A stretch of DNA of 36,838 nt from Pseudomonadota bacterium. Its GTDB lineage: Bacteria > Desulfobacterota > Desulfobulbia > Desulfobulbales > SURF-16. The DNA lies in NCBI GenBank assembly GCA_018897105.1, contig JAHILF010000108.1:1-36838 (forward strand), given 5' to 3'. Position numbers and translations under genes: made by a program. Shown piece by piece: positions 24,985 through 32,833 of the stretch. Under the pieces are notes generated by a model. That model ran no database searches and was not told where the DNA came from. It saw only the letters and a list, made by a program, of their open reading frames with translations. Positions within the stretch are counted from its first letter, which is position 1. Every line of letters begins with the position of its first letter.

Positions 24985-25719
24985 TTACTCCTTTTCGGCA
25001 ATGAGCAGGTAATAGCCGGGCTTTGACGTGGCGAGGGAACTGCATGTGCATGCGGCCTTCTCCGCACCCATGAACAGTTGCCAGAAAGCGGCCAGGCTGC
25101 CGTAGGTAAAGATGATCTGCCCGGCCAGTTGCCGCAGCATGGCGGTATGATCCTCAATCAGCAGAATCGTGAAACCGGCGGCCCGCAGATATGCCTTGAT
25201 GGCATCAAGGGGAAGCGCTCCGTCAAAGCAGCTGCGGATCTCACTCTGCTGCACTCCCGGCAGTGAATTTTCCTGCCGGGCATAGATGTCGGTAAGCACC
25301 AGCTTGCCGCCGGGGGCAAGAACACGCCACATTTCCTTAAGGCTTGCCTGCATGTTGTCCGTCAGGGAGAGCACGCATTCCGAGATAAGTGCAGCGAAAA
25401 AATCATTTTGTACGGGAATGGCGGCAGCGGTGGCCTGCAACAAGGGAAAGTCGGGACATAGATCCGCTGCTTGACGTAACATGGATTCGGCGGGATCAAG
25501 CCCCGTGGGCGCCATATCGAATTGTGCTGCAAGAAGGGCCATGGTCTGCCCGTAACCGCATCCCACGTCGAGAATTTTGCTGCGGGCAGGCAAACCGCAG
25601 AACCGCATGGCCCTGCGGGTCAGCGTAAGTCCCCCGGGCCGCAGTGTGTCGCCGGTGATCTGCCGCAGTTCCTGCTGTTCACAGAGCAGGGGTGTATGGT
25701 CTACGATCGAGGTGGTCAT
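24985..25719 (-). CDS. SAM-dependent methyltransferase (class I, DVU_1556-like)
   Basis: 244 residues. SAM motif I is ILDVGCGYGQTMALLA (49-64), then GLDPAESMLRQA (Asp for ribose), and the motif IV/post region EMWRVLAPGGKLVLTDIYA. No substrate-specific part is recognisable; the C-terminal 60 residues contain Cys-rich AEKAACTCSS. It starts 9 bases after the 69-residue gene's stop. The partnership with a radical SAM enzyme, a ligase and a small Cys-rich protein suggests synthesis of a small cofactor or a peptide/protein modification; which one is unknown. Confidence 0.88.
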   Translation of the reverse strand: MTTSIVDHTPLLCEQQELRQITGDTLRPGGLTLTRRAMRFCGLPARSKILDVGCGYGQTMALLAAQFDMAPTGLDPAESMLRQAADLCPDFPLLQATAAAIPVQNDFFAALISECVLSLTDNMQASLKEMWRVLAPGGKLVLTDIYARQENSLPGVQQSEIRSCFDGALPLDAIKAYLRAAGFTILLIEDHTAMLRQLAGQIIFTYGSLAAFWQLFMGAEKAACTCSSLATSKPGYYLLIAEKE

Positions 25720-25728
25720 CAGACTTAC

Positions 25729-25938
25729 TCATTTATCTTCCAGAAGTTGTTCCACTTCGAGCATTTTACCCAGTGCCAGTTTTTCGGGAACCAGCACGAA
25801 ACCGCAGGCAGGACAGGCCATCAGCTCAACATTGAACACCGAGCCCATATATTCCACGTTCACCTTGCTCGGCTGCAGTTCTTTATTGCAGCAGCCGCAA
25901 CGCCACTCCGTATCACTTATAAAGGAAAAGTTGCTCAT
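25729..25938 (-). CDS. 69-residue Cys-rich redox-type protein (DVU_1557-like)
   Basis: Cys14, Cys16 and Cys17 (RCGCCNKEL) plus Cys42 and Cys45 (ACPACGF) form a likely single-metal knuckle, as in rubredoxin-like or zinc-ribbon folds, with one extra Cys. The chain is otherwise compact, ending in an acidic helix (EVEQLLEDK). It overlaps the large oxidoreductase gene by 4 bases (ATGA). It could pass electrons between that enzyme and Mop, or be the target of the radical SAM and methyltransferase pair. Confidence 0.85.
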   Translation of the reverse strand: MSNFSFISDTEWRCGCCNKELQPSKVNVEYMGSVFNVELMACPACGFVLVPEKLALGKMLEVEQLLEDK

Positions 25939-28238
25939 TTGACATCTCCCGGCAGGATCATTCGATGACTGTAAGCATTGTGAATGACAAATCCCTGTTT
26001 ATCAGGTTGATACTCCACCCAGTACGTCACCCGGACCGGTTTGAAACTGGCAAGAAAGTGGCCGTTTTCCGGATCAATCAGCCTTCGACCCGACTGCTCA
26101 GCCTGAAAGATAACCTTCTGCAGATCATCCTCCAGAATATGTCTTTTATTCATCAGCACCATAACCTGCGCATCGATAAATAATTTGATATCCTTATACT
26201 CGGGGGGCATGGTCGGTTCCTCCTGCCAAAGGGTGGTGAGCAGATGCTGCTTGAGCCGTGCCCGGTTTTCATGCCGTCCAGAAAAGCCGGGGTTGGGGCG
26301 CAGCAGAGGATCCTCCTGTCCGCCCGCGGGGAAGAGATAGTCAAGCAGATGGGCGATACGCCTGCCGGATGCAGCAAGATTGTCCCGGCACATGGCACAG
26401 TAGGCCAGACCGTCAAGATCACTGCGCAGGCCCTTGGCGCGAGAAGCCTTCTCGCCCAGCGGCACATTGGCGAACTGCATCAGGCCCCCGTAACCGCAGC
26501 AGTCGGTCAGCTCACCTGAATAGGGCTGCTCTGCTGTTGCAATGCCGATTTTTTTTAAGATGCTGCGCACGCTTGCCCGTATCTCCGGCTCATGTCTGAC
26601 CGTGCAGGGGTCATGGATGGTCAGGAGTTGCTGCGGAGGCGCTGTTTTCTGTTCAGGGAGTTCCCCTTTGTCCAGAATCTGCCAGAGGGACTGCACTTCC
26701 AGCTCAGGGGCAAATTCCTTAAAAACGGCATAACAGCTGGAACAGGCGGTGATAATGAGCGGATCGCCCAGCTTTCTGACTTCGGTCTGGAATGTCTGCA
26801 TGGTCTGGCCAAAGAGTTCCTGCCGGCCGGACCATTGGGCGGGAATGCCGCAGCAGCCGAGCATCAACCCTACCCCACCGTCCAGATGCCGGGTCAGATG
26901 CAAATAGGTCTGTTCCACGGTCTCCGGAGCGGAGCCGGCCAGTTGGCAGCCGGGGTAGAAGAGATAACGGCTGCTGTCCAATCCAGGTTGATGCCTGGCC
27001 ATGGCAGAGAATTCACCGAGACTGAACTCCATGTCCTGCAGGGCGAACTCATGGGCCGAGGGTGGCATGGTTGATTTTGCCACCATGTTCTCACGGGTGG
27101 TCCTGCAGACCTCTGCCATGGGAAAGTCGTGGGGGCAGATGACCGTGCACTGGCCGCAGAGCATGCAGGAGTTGATCATTTTGTTGGCAGTGCGGGTGCC
27201 CTGGACAATGGCCTGGTTATTATAGATTTTGCGGGCCACTCTTTTCGGGTAATCGGTAAACTCCTGAAGAAAGGCACATTGCTTGACGCATTCCTTACAC
27301 TCACACTGGATGCAGCGTGACGCTTCCCGGGCGGCTTCCTGTTTGGTAAAGCCTGCGGCCGGATCGGCGGGCAATACCTCTTTGAGTGGTTCAATGCCAA
27401 TGGTGACCGTATGCAGCCTGGTTTGGCAGGATCCCTCCCGTTCGCGTTGGGCGGTGAGCGATACCTTCTGCAGATAGCGTTCGATGGACAGGGAGGCCCG
27501 CCGCCCATCCTCAACCTGTTTCATAATAGAAAAACCATTTTCCGTGGTTCCGCCGCCGGCAAAACAGCCATCATTGCCCACGGCAAGGGTCAACGGATCA
27601 GGATGAGTGCAATCTATGGACAGGGCAGCAAGACCTGCACAATCCCTGTCGAAAAAAACAGCATCAGAGTCTTGTCTGACTATGTCGAAAAATTCCTTAT
27701 TCAGAGAACAGCCGAACTGAATGTTGACTCCATAAGAGTCCAGGGTCTCCACGGCTCCCGAAAGTACGCGGGCGGGCAAAATCTCCTCAGCATACCCCCG
27801 CAGTGAGCCGCCGACTTCTTCATCCCCGGTCATCATGACCACGTTCCGACCCTTGCGGGCCAGATCGAGGGCTGCGGTCATGGCGCTCAGCCCTGAACCG
27901 ATGACAGCGACGCTGCCACCCTTGGCGGGAAGCTTGGGTTGTTTGAGTACCATTGGCACCGTGGACACGCAGAACCTTTCCAGGCTGCCCACGGCCAGGG
28001 GATCGCCTATCTCGGCCCGTTTGCATGCTATGCGGCATGGCTCGTCGCAGATGCGGCCGACAATATCGGCAAAAGGCATGGTCCGGTCAAGTACGCGCCT
28101 GGCTCCACGCCAGTCCTCCTTGGCAAGGCAGCCCATGAAGGCCCGGACATCAATATGGATCGGGCAGGCAGCCGAGCACTGGGGAGATTCCTCCTGTATG
28201 CAGGTAGCTTCAAGCGTGCGGAGTTGCGGTTGATCCAT
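25935..28238 (-). CDS. Flavin/iron-sulfur oxidoreductase: GltD-like N-domain, FAD, dicluster ferredoxin, two CCG domains
   Basis: 767 residues. Order: GltD-type iron-sulfur region (Cys21, Cys25, Cys64, Cys68, Cys72); FAD fold AVIGSGLSAMTAALDLARKG (111-130), with a short remaining pyridine nucleotide part; ferredoxin region with Cys309, Cys312, Cys314, Cys317, Cys321 and Cys358, Cys361, Cys364, Cys368; CCG domain 1 (FYPGCQLAG, GCCGIPAQW); CCG domain 2 (HDPCTVRHE, DCCGYGG); then a 100-residue tail of the kind found alone in some operons (LFIDAQVMVLMNKRHI). It looks like heterodisulfide-reductase-type electron wiring. Placed straight after mop, it is the best candidate to take electrons from aldehyde oxidation to NAD(P)+ or another carrier. 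Confidence 0.87.
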   Translation of the reverse strand: MDQPQLRTLEATCIQEESPQCSAACPIHIDVRAFMGCLAKEDWRGARRVLDRTMPFADIVGRICDEPCRIACKRAEIGDPLAVGSLERFCVSTVPMVLKQPKLPAKGGSVAVIGSGLSAMTAALDLARKGRNVVMMTGDEEVGGSLRGYAEEILPARVLSGAVETLDSYGVNIQFGCSLNKEFFDIVRQDSDAVFFDRDCAGLAALSIDCTHPDPLTLAVGNDGCFAGGGTTENGFSIMKQVEDGRRASLSIERYLQKVSLTAQREREGSCQTRLHTVTIGIEPLKEVLPADPAAGFTKQEAAREASRCIQCECKECVKQCAFLQEFTDYPKRVARKIYNNQAIVQGTRTANKMINSCMLCGQCTVICPHDFPMAEVCRTTRENMVAKSTMPPSAHEFALQDMEFSLGEFSAMARHQPGLDSSRYLFYPGCQLAGSAPETVEQTYLHLTRHLDGGVGLMLGCCGIPAQWSGRQELFGQTMQTFQTEVRKLGDPLIITACSSCYAVFKEFAPELEVQSLWQILDKGELPEQKTAPPQQLLTIHDPCTVRHEPEIRASVRSILKKIGIATAEQPYSGELTDCCGYGGLMQFANVPLGEKASRAKGLRSDLDGLAYCAMCRDNLAASGRRIAHLLDYLFPAGGQEDPLLRPNPGFSGRHENRARLKQHLLTTLWQEEPTMPPEYKDIKLFIDAQVMVLMNKRHILEDDLQKVIFQAEQSGRRLIDPENGHFLASFKPVRVTYWVEYQPDKQGFVIHNAYSHRMILPGDVK

Positions 28239-28272
28239 GCGGAAATACCTTATTGGTGAAAGGTTATGGAGT

Positions 28273-28304
28273 GAAGGGGAAGCCGCCTGAGCGGCTCCCC
28301 CTTC
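28273..28304 (-). other. Hairpin between mop and the oxidoreductase gene
   Basis: The arms are GAAGGGGAAGCCGC at 28273-28286 and GCGGCTCCCCCTTC at 28291-28304, with a 4-base loop and one mismatch. No T-run follows on the minus strand, so it is probably an mRNA-stabilising or attenuating structure after mop, not a full terminator. This would give more mop than downstream product. Confidence 0.6.
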
Positions 28305-28328
28305 TGAGGCCCGGTCGGACCTGTACCG

Positions 28329-31046
28329 CTATTTTTTCATGGCGGCAAGAACCTTTTCCGGCAGGGCCGGCAGGTTTCTGACGCGGGCGCCACAGGCATT
28401 ATAAATGCCGTTGATCACCGCGGCATGGGGGCAGGTCAGCGGTAATTCGCCAACACCCGAGGCGCCGAAGGGGCCATCGGGACGCGGGGTTTCCACATAG
28501 AACAGTTCCATGTCGTCAGGGATCTGTTTGATATAGGGAAATCCTGCGCCAACCAGGGTTGAGTGCTTTTTGATGTCCTCGAAATCTTCGGTCAGGGCAA
28601 GTCCGATGGCCTGAGCCATACCGCCGTACAACTGGCCGTCAACAACGAGTTTGTTGACGATCTTGCCCACATCGGCCACGCAGGTCATCTTCTCAACGGA
28701 GGTCTTGCCCGTTGCTACTTCCACGGCAACCTCGGCCATAAACAGGCCGTACATGTAACAGCAGAAAGGATTGCCCTGGCCGTTTTCATCGCAAGCGCCG
28801 GCAGGGGCCGACCATTTGCCGTTTACCTTGGTGGGGATGTTTTCCGCCTTCATTTCATCATAGGTGCGGAAGGAACCGTCAGCCTTTTTCATGGCCTTGA
28901 TCAGCTCCTCGCAAGCGACCCGGATGGCCTGACCGACCACCACCTGGCTGCGGCTGCCGCCGGCAGGTCCGGAGTTGGGGCAGTTACTGGTGTCATTCAT
29001 CACCAATTTGATTCGGTCGCCGCTGATGCCCAGAGGTTTCAAGGCCTCATGGGCGGTGCCCAGAGTTCCCATATCAGCTCCCTGGCCATGATCCTCCCAG
29101 GTATTGTAGATGCTCACCGTGCCGTCGGCGTTCAACTCAGTATCCACTTCCGCCGTATCCGGTCCGTCCAGACCACAGCCGTAAACGCCCAGGGAGATAC
29201 CTACCCCGCGTTTTACCTCATCCGTTGAGCTGGCAGCTACTCTCTTTTTTGCCTCCTCATATTTAGGACGCAGTATGTCGAGCATCTCAGGCAGAGAATA
29301 GACCTCCGGGTCCTGACCGGTGGGGGTGGTGGAACCCTTGCGGTAGCAGTTCTTATAGCGCAGTTCCAGCGGATCCATGCCGAGCTTTTCAGCCAGTTCA
29401 TCCATCAATACCTCTGAGGCGAACTCGGACTGGGGAGAGCCGTAACCACGGAAGGCGGAACCCCAGGCATGATTGGTACAGACGGTGCGGCCTTCACCAC
29501 GGATATTTTTGATGTCATACCCTGCCCCGATAAACTGTGCTCCACGCAGGGTAAGCAGATCGCCGAATTCCGAATAAGGTCCGTGGTCAACGCTCCAATC
29601 GGTTTCCATGGCCTTGAGCATACCATCCTTGTCAGCAGCCATCTTGACATTCATGAAGAAAGGTGAACGCTTGCCGGTATAGGTCTGCTGCTGGAAATAA
29701 TCGTAGCAGAGAAATACCGGGCGGCCGGTGGCAATGGCTGCGGCGCCGACCAGTGCTTCCATGGTGGGGCTGAATTTGTAACCGAAGGTGCCGCCGGTAT
29801 TGTTCTGTACCAGGATCAAGTCTTCAGGGGCGACTCCCAGACCCGGGGCGATCATATAGAGATGAAGATGGACACCGATGGATTTGGAATGGATAACCAG
29901 TTTGTTATCATCATTATAATAGGCGAAACCGACATCAGGTTCAATCGGCATATGGGGCTGGCGGCCGACATAATAATCACCCTCAATAACCACTTCAGCC
30001 TTGTTGAAAATGGGAGCGGTCTCCTCGCCCTTAGCGATTTTCTGGATGTAATAGACATTCGGAGTACCGGGATGAATTTCCAGGGCATCCTCTTCCATGG
30101 CCGCCGGAGCACTCATGTAGGCCGGCAGTTCTTCCAGTTTCACCTTGACCTGCTTGGCCGCTTCCTTGGCATGCTTTTCGGTATCTGCACAGACGATGGC
30201 AATGGCGTCACCGAACTGAAAGACCTTTTCATCACACAGGATGGGACGATCCCAGCCATCACCTTTGTTTGTGGGGAAGGTGATCAGACCGGTAATACGG
30301 TTCTTGCCTTTGATGTCTTTGGCGGTGACCACCTTGAAGACGCCCGGCATTTTCTCCGCTTCGCTGGTATCCACGGAAAGGATATTGGCATGGGAAACCT
30401 CTGCCTGTACCAGGGCCATCTGTAGGGTATTATCCGGCAGCTGCAGACCGCGGTCCGCACCGAAATCCCAGGTGCCCGTTACCTTGGCGGCGGCGCTGGG
30501 GCGGGGTTGATGGGTACCGAATACCTTGCCGTCCGCCGGAATCTTATAGGCCAGGTCTTTCAGGCTTAGTTCGCCTTTCAGCACCTTGGCGGCATCCTGA
30601 ACCGCATCGACCAGTTGTTTGTATCCGGTGCAGCGGCAGGCATTGCGATTTTTCTGAAACCATTCGCGCACATCCTCACGTGAAGGGTCTGAATTTGCAT
30701 CGAGAAGGGCCTTGGCGGAAACGATAAAGCCAGGGGTACAAAAACCACATTGTGCACCACCATGAACCATCCAGGCCATTTGAATGGCGTGGAGATCGTC
30801 CGGGGTACCTATTCCCTCAATGGTCGTAACAGCGGCGCCATCAGCCATGCGTGACATCTTCGTCACGCAGGAACGGGTCAACTTGCCGTCCATAATAACA
30901 TTACACGCACCACACTGGGCCTTGCCGCAACCAATCTTCGTGCCGGTGAGTCTCAGTCTTTTCCGCAGAACTTCAGCCAGACTTTCATCAGCATCCACAA
31001 TAAGATTTCTTTCTACACCATTGACGTATAGTTTTTTTTTGATCAT
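28329..31046 (-). CDS. mop: Molybdenum aldehyde oxidoreductase (Mop, D. gigas type)
   Basis: 905 residues, xanthine oxidase family. The two [2Fe-2S] clusters use Cys40, Cys45, Cys48, Cys60 and Cys100, Cys103, Cys137, Cys139, the same numbers as in the D. gigas enzyme. The molybdenum part follows (TGLITFPTNKGDGWDRP, EELPAYMSGP-like AYMSAP, QPHMPIEPD, SAFRGYG), with the catalytic Glu867 in GASGVGELPL. It oxidises aldehydes to acids with water as oxygen source, in the cytoplasm; there is no flavin domain, so electrons must leave through a partner. I place the start at ATG 31046 behind TTGGAGAATGAA; the frame could start at TTG 31058. The length and strong similarity to D. gigas Mop make this very sure. 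Confidence 0.97.
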   Translation of the reverse strand: MIKKKLYVNGVERNLIVDADESLAEVLRKRLRLTGTKIGCGKAQCGACNVIMDGKLTRSCVTKMSRMADGAAVTTIEGIGTPDDLHAIQMAWMVHGGAQCGFCTPGFIVSAKALLDANSDPSREDVREWFQKNRNACRCTGYKQLVDAVQDAAKVLKGELSLKDLAYKIPADGKVFGTHQPRPSAAAKVTGTWDFGADRGLQLPDNTLQMALVQAEVSHANILSVDTSEAEKMPGVFKVVTAKDIKGKNRITGLITFPTNKGDGWDRPILCDEKVFQFGDAIAIVCADTEKHAKEAAKQVKVKLEELPAYMSAPAAMEEDALEIHPGTPNVYYIQKIAKGEETAPIFNKAEVVIEGDYYVGRQPHMPIEPDVGFAYYNDDNKLVIHSKSIGVHLHLYMIAPGLGVAPEDLILVQNNTGGTFGYKFSPTMEALVGAAAIATGRPVFLCYDYFQQQTYTGKRSPFFMNVKMAADKDGMLKAMETDWSVDHGPYSEFGDLLTLRGAQFIGAGYDIKNIRGEGRTVCTNHAWGSAFRGYGSPQSEFASEVLMDELAEKLGMDPLELRYKNCYRKGSTTPTGQDPEVYSLPEMLDILRPKYEEAKKRVAASSTDEVKRGVGISLGVYGCGLDGPDTAEVDTELNADGTVSIYNTWEDHGQGADMGTLGTAHEALKPLGISGDRIKLVMNDTSNCPNSGPAGGSRSQVVVGQAIRVACEELIKAMKKADGSFRTYDEMKAENIPTKVNGKWSAPAGACDENGQGNPFCCYMYGLFMAEVAVEVATGKTSVEKMTCVADVGKIVNKLVVDGQLYGGMAQAIGLALTEDFEDIKKHSTLVGAGFPYIKQIPDDMELFYVETPRPDGPFGASGVGELPLTCPHAAVINGIYNACGARVRNLPALPEKVLAAMKK

Positions 31047-31332
31047 TTCATTCTCCAAATTAAATGTTAGTAATGAAAACGGTTATCTCAAGGTGGCGAA
31101 CAGGTGAAAAATATGGGATGCGATTACGTACCCACACTTTCCATACAACAAACGCTGATGAAATCGTATCCATCACAATTCCATCAAAATTTTCTCTGCG
31201 GATACATCAGGTGGCTTACATCTGCAAAAAACAAAAACGGATGATGCATTCAGCGGCTTACCTGACCAGCAATGATAGGAAGAAAGCATTGACGATATCC
31301 TCTCATGATTACCATTACACAAGCTGCCTAAC
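31047..31332 (-). other. Leader between the 40-residue ORF and mop
   Basis: 286 bases with no convincing gene. A 21-codon frame (MVIMRGYRQCF...) exists but lacks a good ribosome binding site. I looked for a molybdenum cofactor riboswitch and did not see its consensus; a covariance search is needed to be sure. Confidence 0.4.
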
Positions 31333-31455
31333 TTAATTTTTTATCACAACCGTTTCGGTTAAGCAATACCTTCTCAAAGCTTCCTCTGTAATCCGAGATG
31401 TGCCTGGACCTGTTACTCCAACACTTATGAAGCCGTTCTTAAGGAGAGTACACAT
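31333..31455 (-). CDS. 40-residue ORF, first gene after the sigma-54 promoter
   Basis: Translation: starts MCTLLKNGFISVGVTGPG, then TSRITEEALRRYC, and ends TETVVIKN, with a TAA stop. AAGGAAAGG lies about 8 bases before the ATG, and the predicted sigma-54 transcription start is about 68 bases upstream, so it sits exactly where the first gene of the mop transcript should be. The codon use and sequence look protein-like (two Cys, a charged amphipathic middle part). I recognise no family. It could be a small regulator, leader peptide, or precursor peptide for the downstream radical SAM/methyltransferase system. Confidence 0.45.
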   Translation of the reverse strand: MCTLLKNGFISVGVTGPGTSRITEEALRRYCLTETVVIKN

Positions 31456-31533
31456 GGTAAGTGCCTTTCCTTCTGGTTGATCGTAGATGCTTTCTGCCTC
31501 AGTTTGCATCCGGTAACTATTTTTGTTTTCATT

Positions 31534-31549
31534 AGCAAATCATATGCCA
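31534..31549 (-). promoter_or_regulatory. Sigma-54 promoter of the mop operon
   Basis: Minus strand reads TGGCAT-ATGAT-TTGCT: GG and GC elements at the strict 12-base phase of -24/-12 promoters; one mismatch to TGGCAC-N5-TTGCW. Predicted start is near 31523. It is supported by three upstream palindromes that mirror those of the ferritin-like gene at 31964-32431. Confidence 0.75.
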
Positions 31550-31602
31550 TGAAAAAATATGATGTTATTTCAATACCTTACAAGACCATTCAGAATTAAG
31601 CA

Positions 31603-31617
31603 GGGACAACATGACTC
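31603..31617. promoter_or_regulatory. Proximal activator-type site, mop promoter
   Basis: GGGACA-ACA-TGACTC, an imperfect GGGWCA-N3-TGWCCC palindrome, centred about 63.5 bases upstream of the -24 element. The ferritin-like gene's promoter has GGGACA-ATA-TGTCCC at 65.5 bases. Confidence 0.6.
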
Positions 31618-31704
31618 AAGTACAGTAAATACTGCCTCTGTCGCCAACAAAACAGGTTGCCGGCCAACCGATAAAACGAATGCAGGATTGCCTTTAAACG
31701 CGTT

Positions 31705-31719
31705 GGGTCAGAATGAAAC
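31705..31719. promoter_or_regulatory. Middle activator-type site, mop promoter
   Basis: GGGTCA-GAA-TGAAAC, one strong and one weak half. Its centre is 32 bases from the distal site, about three helical turns. Confidence 0.55.
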
Positions 31720-31736
31720 AGCTGCTTGGCTGCAAA

Positions 31737-31751
31737 GGGTCATCCTGACCC
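31737..31751. promoter_or_regulatory. Distal activator-type site, mop promoter
   Basis: GGGTCA-TCC-TGACCC, perfect arms, centred about 197.5 bases upstream of the -24 element. It is also the core of a longer palindrome, 31721-31742 with 31746-31767 (20 of 22 pairs), which has no T-run and so is unlikely to be a terminator. Confidence 0.65.
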
Positions 31752-31839
31752 ATTGCAACCAAGCAGCAACTGGAAAGAACAATAAGGATCTACGGTATGA
31801 AAATGGGAAGAAAATTCTTGGCATCGAGTGGTACCGATT

Positions 31840-31868
31840 ACCGTTACCGGTCTGAACCCGGTAACGGT
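31840..31868. repeat. Perfect 11-base inverted repeat
   Basis: ACCGTTACCGG at 31840-31850 and CCGGTAACGGT at 31858-31868 enclose a 7-base loop. It lies about 95 bases after the end of the ferritin-like gene on the minus strand, and no T-run follows. It may stabilise that mRNA or be an operator. The rest of 31456-31963 holds the mop promoter and its sites and no convincing gene. Confidence 0.6.
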
Positions 31869-31963
31869 TAGTTGTCCGATATGAGCAACCGTGAGCAATG
31901 CATCTGTGCAGGTGCAACCGGCGCCTGAAGGGCTGGGGCATCAATAAAAACTTACTGCTTCTT

Positions 31964-32431
31964 TTACGAAGAGTAGAGTTTGCCGTTAAGAATTTTGAGA
32001 TGTCTCATCTCCTCATTGATAATGGCATCAATTTTTTCTTTCCCGGATTTGCAGTCTACCAGGTCTTTTAGACCGAGGTAAAATATGATGGATTCTTTGC
32101 CTACCGTAATAGCGGATTTTAAAATTGCTTCCTTATTTGAGATATCGAGATCTTTTTCAAAAAATTCTCTGGTATCTGACAGAGCCCTGAGATGGAGAAC
32201 TGTCTCCCCTTCCGGGTCAAAGGTCGTTGAGTTCTTGTCACAAAGCTCAAGGTTTTTTCGGAAGTCAGCAAATCTCATCCCATGGCAATCTTCCATGCCG
32301 GCAAGCTCGAGCAGAATTTTTCTCTCCTCGCCGTTCACCTTCTCGGCCGCCTTTCGGTAAAATTTTGCTCCTTTTTTTTCTACTTGTTCAGCCATTTCAA
32401 AAATTTCATCGGCAATAAAATCAAATCCCAT
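31964..32431 (-). CDS. Ferritin-like diiron protein (rubrerythrin family, no rubredoxin domain)
   Basis: 155 residues forming a four-helix bundle. Candidate diiron ligands are Glu18 or Glu15, Glu47 with His50 (MEDCH), Glu113 (GKESIIFYLG) and Glu140/Glu141 with His144 (NEEMRH), so the two ExxH-type motifs are intact, unlike in the gene at 2313. There is no C-terminal rubredoxin part. Such proteins reduce peroxide or store/sense iron. AAGGGAG lies 8 bases before the ATG and a near-perfect sigma-54 promoter lies about 50 bases before the predicted transcript start to ATG distance. It is probably controlled by the adjacent two-component system. Confidence 0.85.
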   Translation of the reverse strand: MGFDFIADEIFEMAEQVEKKGAKFYRKAAEKVNGEERKILLELAGMEDCHGMRFADFRKNLELCDKNSTTFDPEGETVLHLRALSDTREFFEKDLDISNKEAILKSAITVGKESIIFYLGLKDLVDCKSGKEKIDAIINEEMRHLKILNGKLYSS

Positions 32432-32492
32432 CAGTAGACTCCCTTGTGCTGTATCGTAAAAATTCCCTGTTGTGGTGGTCTACCGTCCTTAT

Positions 32493-32508
32493 GGCAATTT
32501 TGGTGCCA
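32493..32508 (-). promoter_or_regulatory. Sigma-54 promoter of the ferritin-like gene
   Basis: Minus strand reads TGGCAC-CAAAA-TTGCC, an almost exact -24/-12 promoter. Predicted start near 32482, about 50 bases before the ATG at 32431. Confidence 0.85.
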
Positions 32509-32563
32509 TATATAGAAATCATATAATATCGACAAGTTATACGATTATGCGGTGAAAAGACCA

Positions 32564-32578
32564 GGGACAATATGTCCC
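32564..32578. promoter_or_regulatory. Proximal activator-type site, ferritin-like gene promoter
   Basis: GGGACA-ATA-TGTCCC, perfect arms, centred about 65.5 bases upstream of the -24 element. Confidence 0.65.
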
Positions 32579-32665
32579 ATTTAACATGCTTATGATTCTT
32601 ATCTACAGTGAGGATTCCAGATGAAAATCAGTAAACCGGGGATGTGATGGCCTTAACAGCATGAG

Positions 32666-32679
32666 GGGTAAAACGACCC
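32666..32679. promoter_or_regulatory. Middle activator-type site, ferritin-like gene promoter
   Basis: GGGT-N6-ACCC, one base shorter than the others, about 31.5 bases from the distal site. Confidence 0.45.
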
Positions 32680-32696
32680 ATCGGAAAGAGACCAGT

Positions 32697-32711
32697 GGGT
32701 CATAATGACCG
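32697..32711. promoter_or_regulatory. Distal activator-type site, ferritin-like gene promoter
   Basis: GGGTCA-TAA-TGACCG, a near-perfect palindrome centred about 198.5 bases upstream of the -24 element, matching the mop arrangement within 1 base. Apart from these sites and the terminator, 32432-32833 holds nothing I recognise. Confidence 0.65.
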
Positions 32712-32791
32712 CATGGGTTCGCTGGGAAGAAGACTGTTCTGTCTTATTGATAACGCTGTCAACACTATTGCGGTGAAGCGTAATGAGATGA

Positions 32792-32823
32792 GAAAAAAAC
32801 GAATCAGGGACCAAAGCCCCTGA
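32792..32823 (-). terminator. Rho-independent terminator of the ADH-kinase-regulator operon
   Basis: On the minus strand TCAGGGGCTTTGGTCCCTGA forms a 6-7 bp stem and is followed by TTCGTTTTTTT. It lies 10 bases after the stop of the sigma-54 activator gene. Confidence 0.8.
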
Positions 32824-32833
32824 CAGATCAAGA

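Noticed and set aside
31047-31332. Molybdenum cofactor riboswitch in the mop leader
   Set aside because: Expected for a Mo enzyme, but I could not find its consensus pairing; left as unresolved, not annotated.
31721-31767. Long hairpin as a rho-independent terminator of the ferritin-like gene
   Set aside because: No T-run on either side and 200 bases from the stop; its core matches the activator-type palindrome at the right distance from a -24/-12 promoter.
31559-31855. 98-codon plus-strand frame upstream of mop
   Set aside because: It covers the promoter sites and palindromes, has no ribosome binding site and no protein-like pattern.
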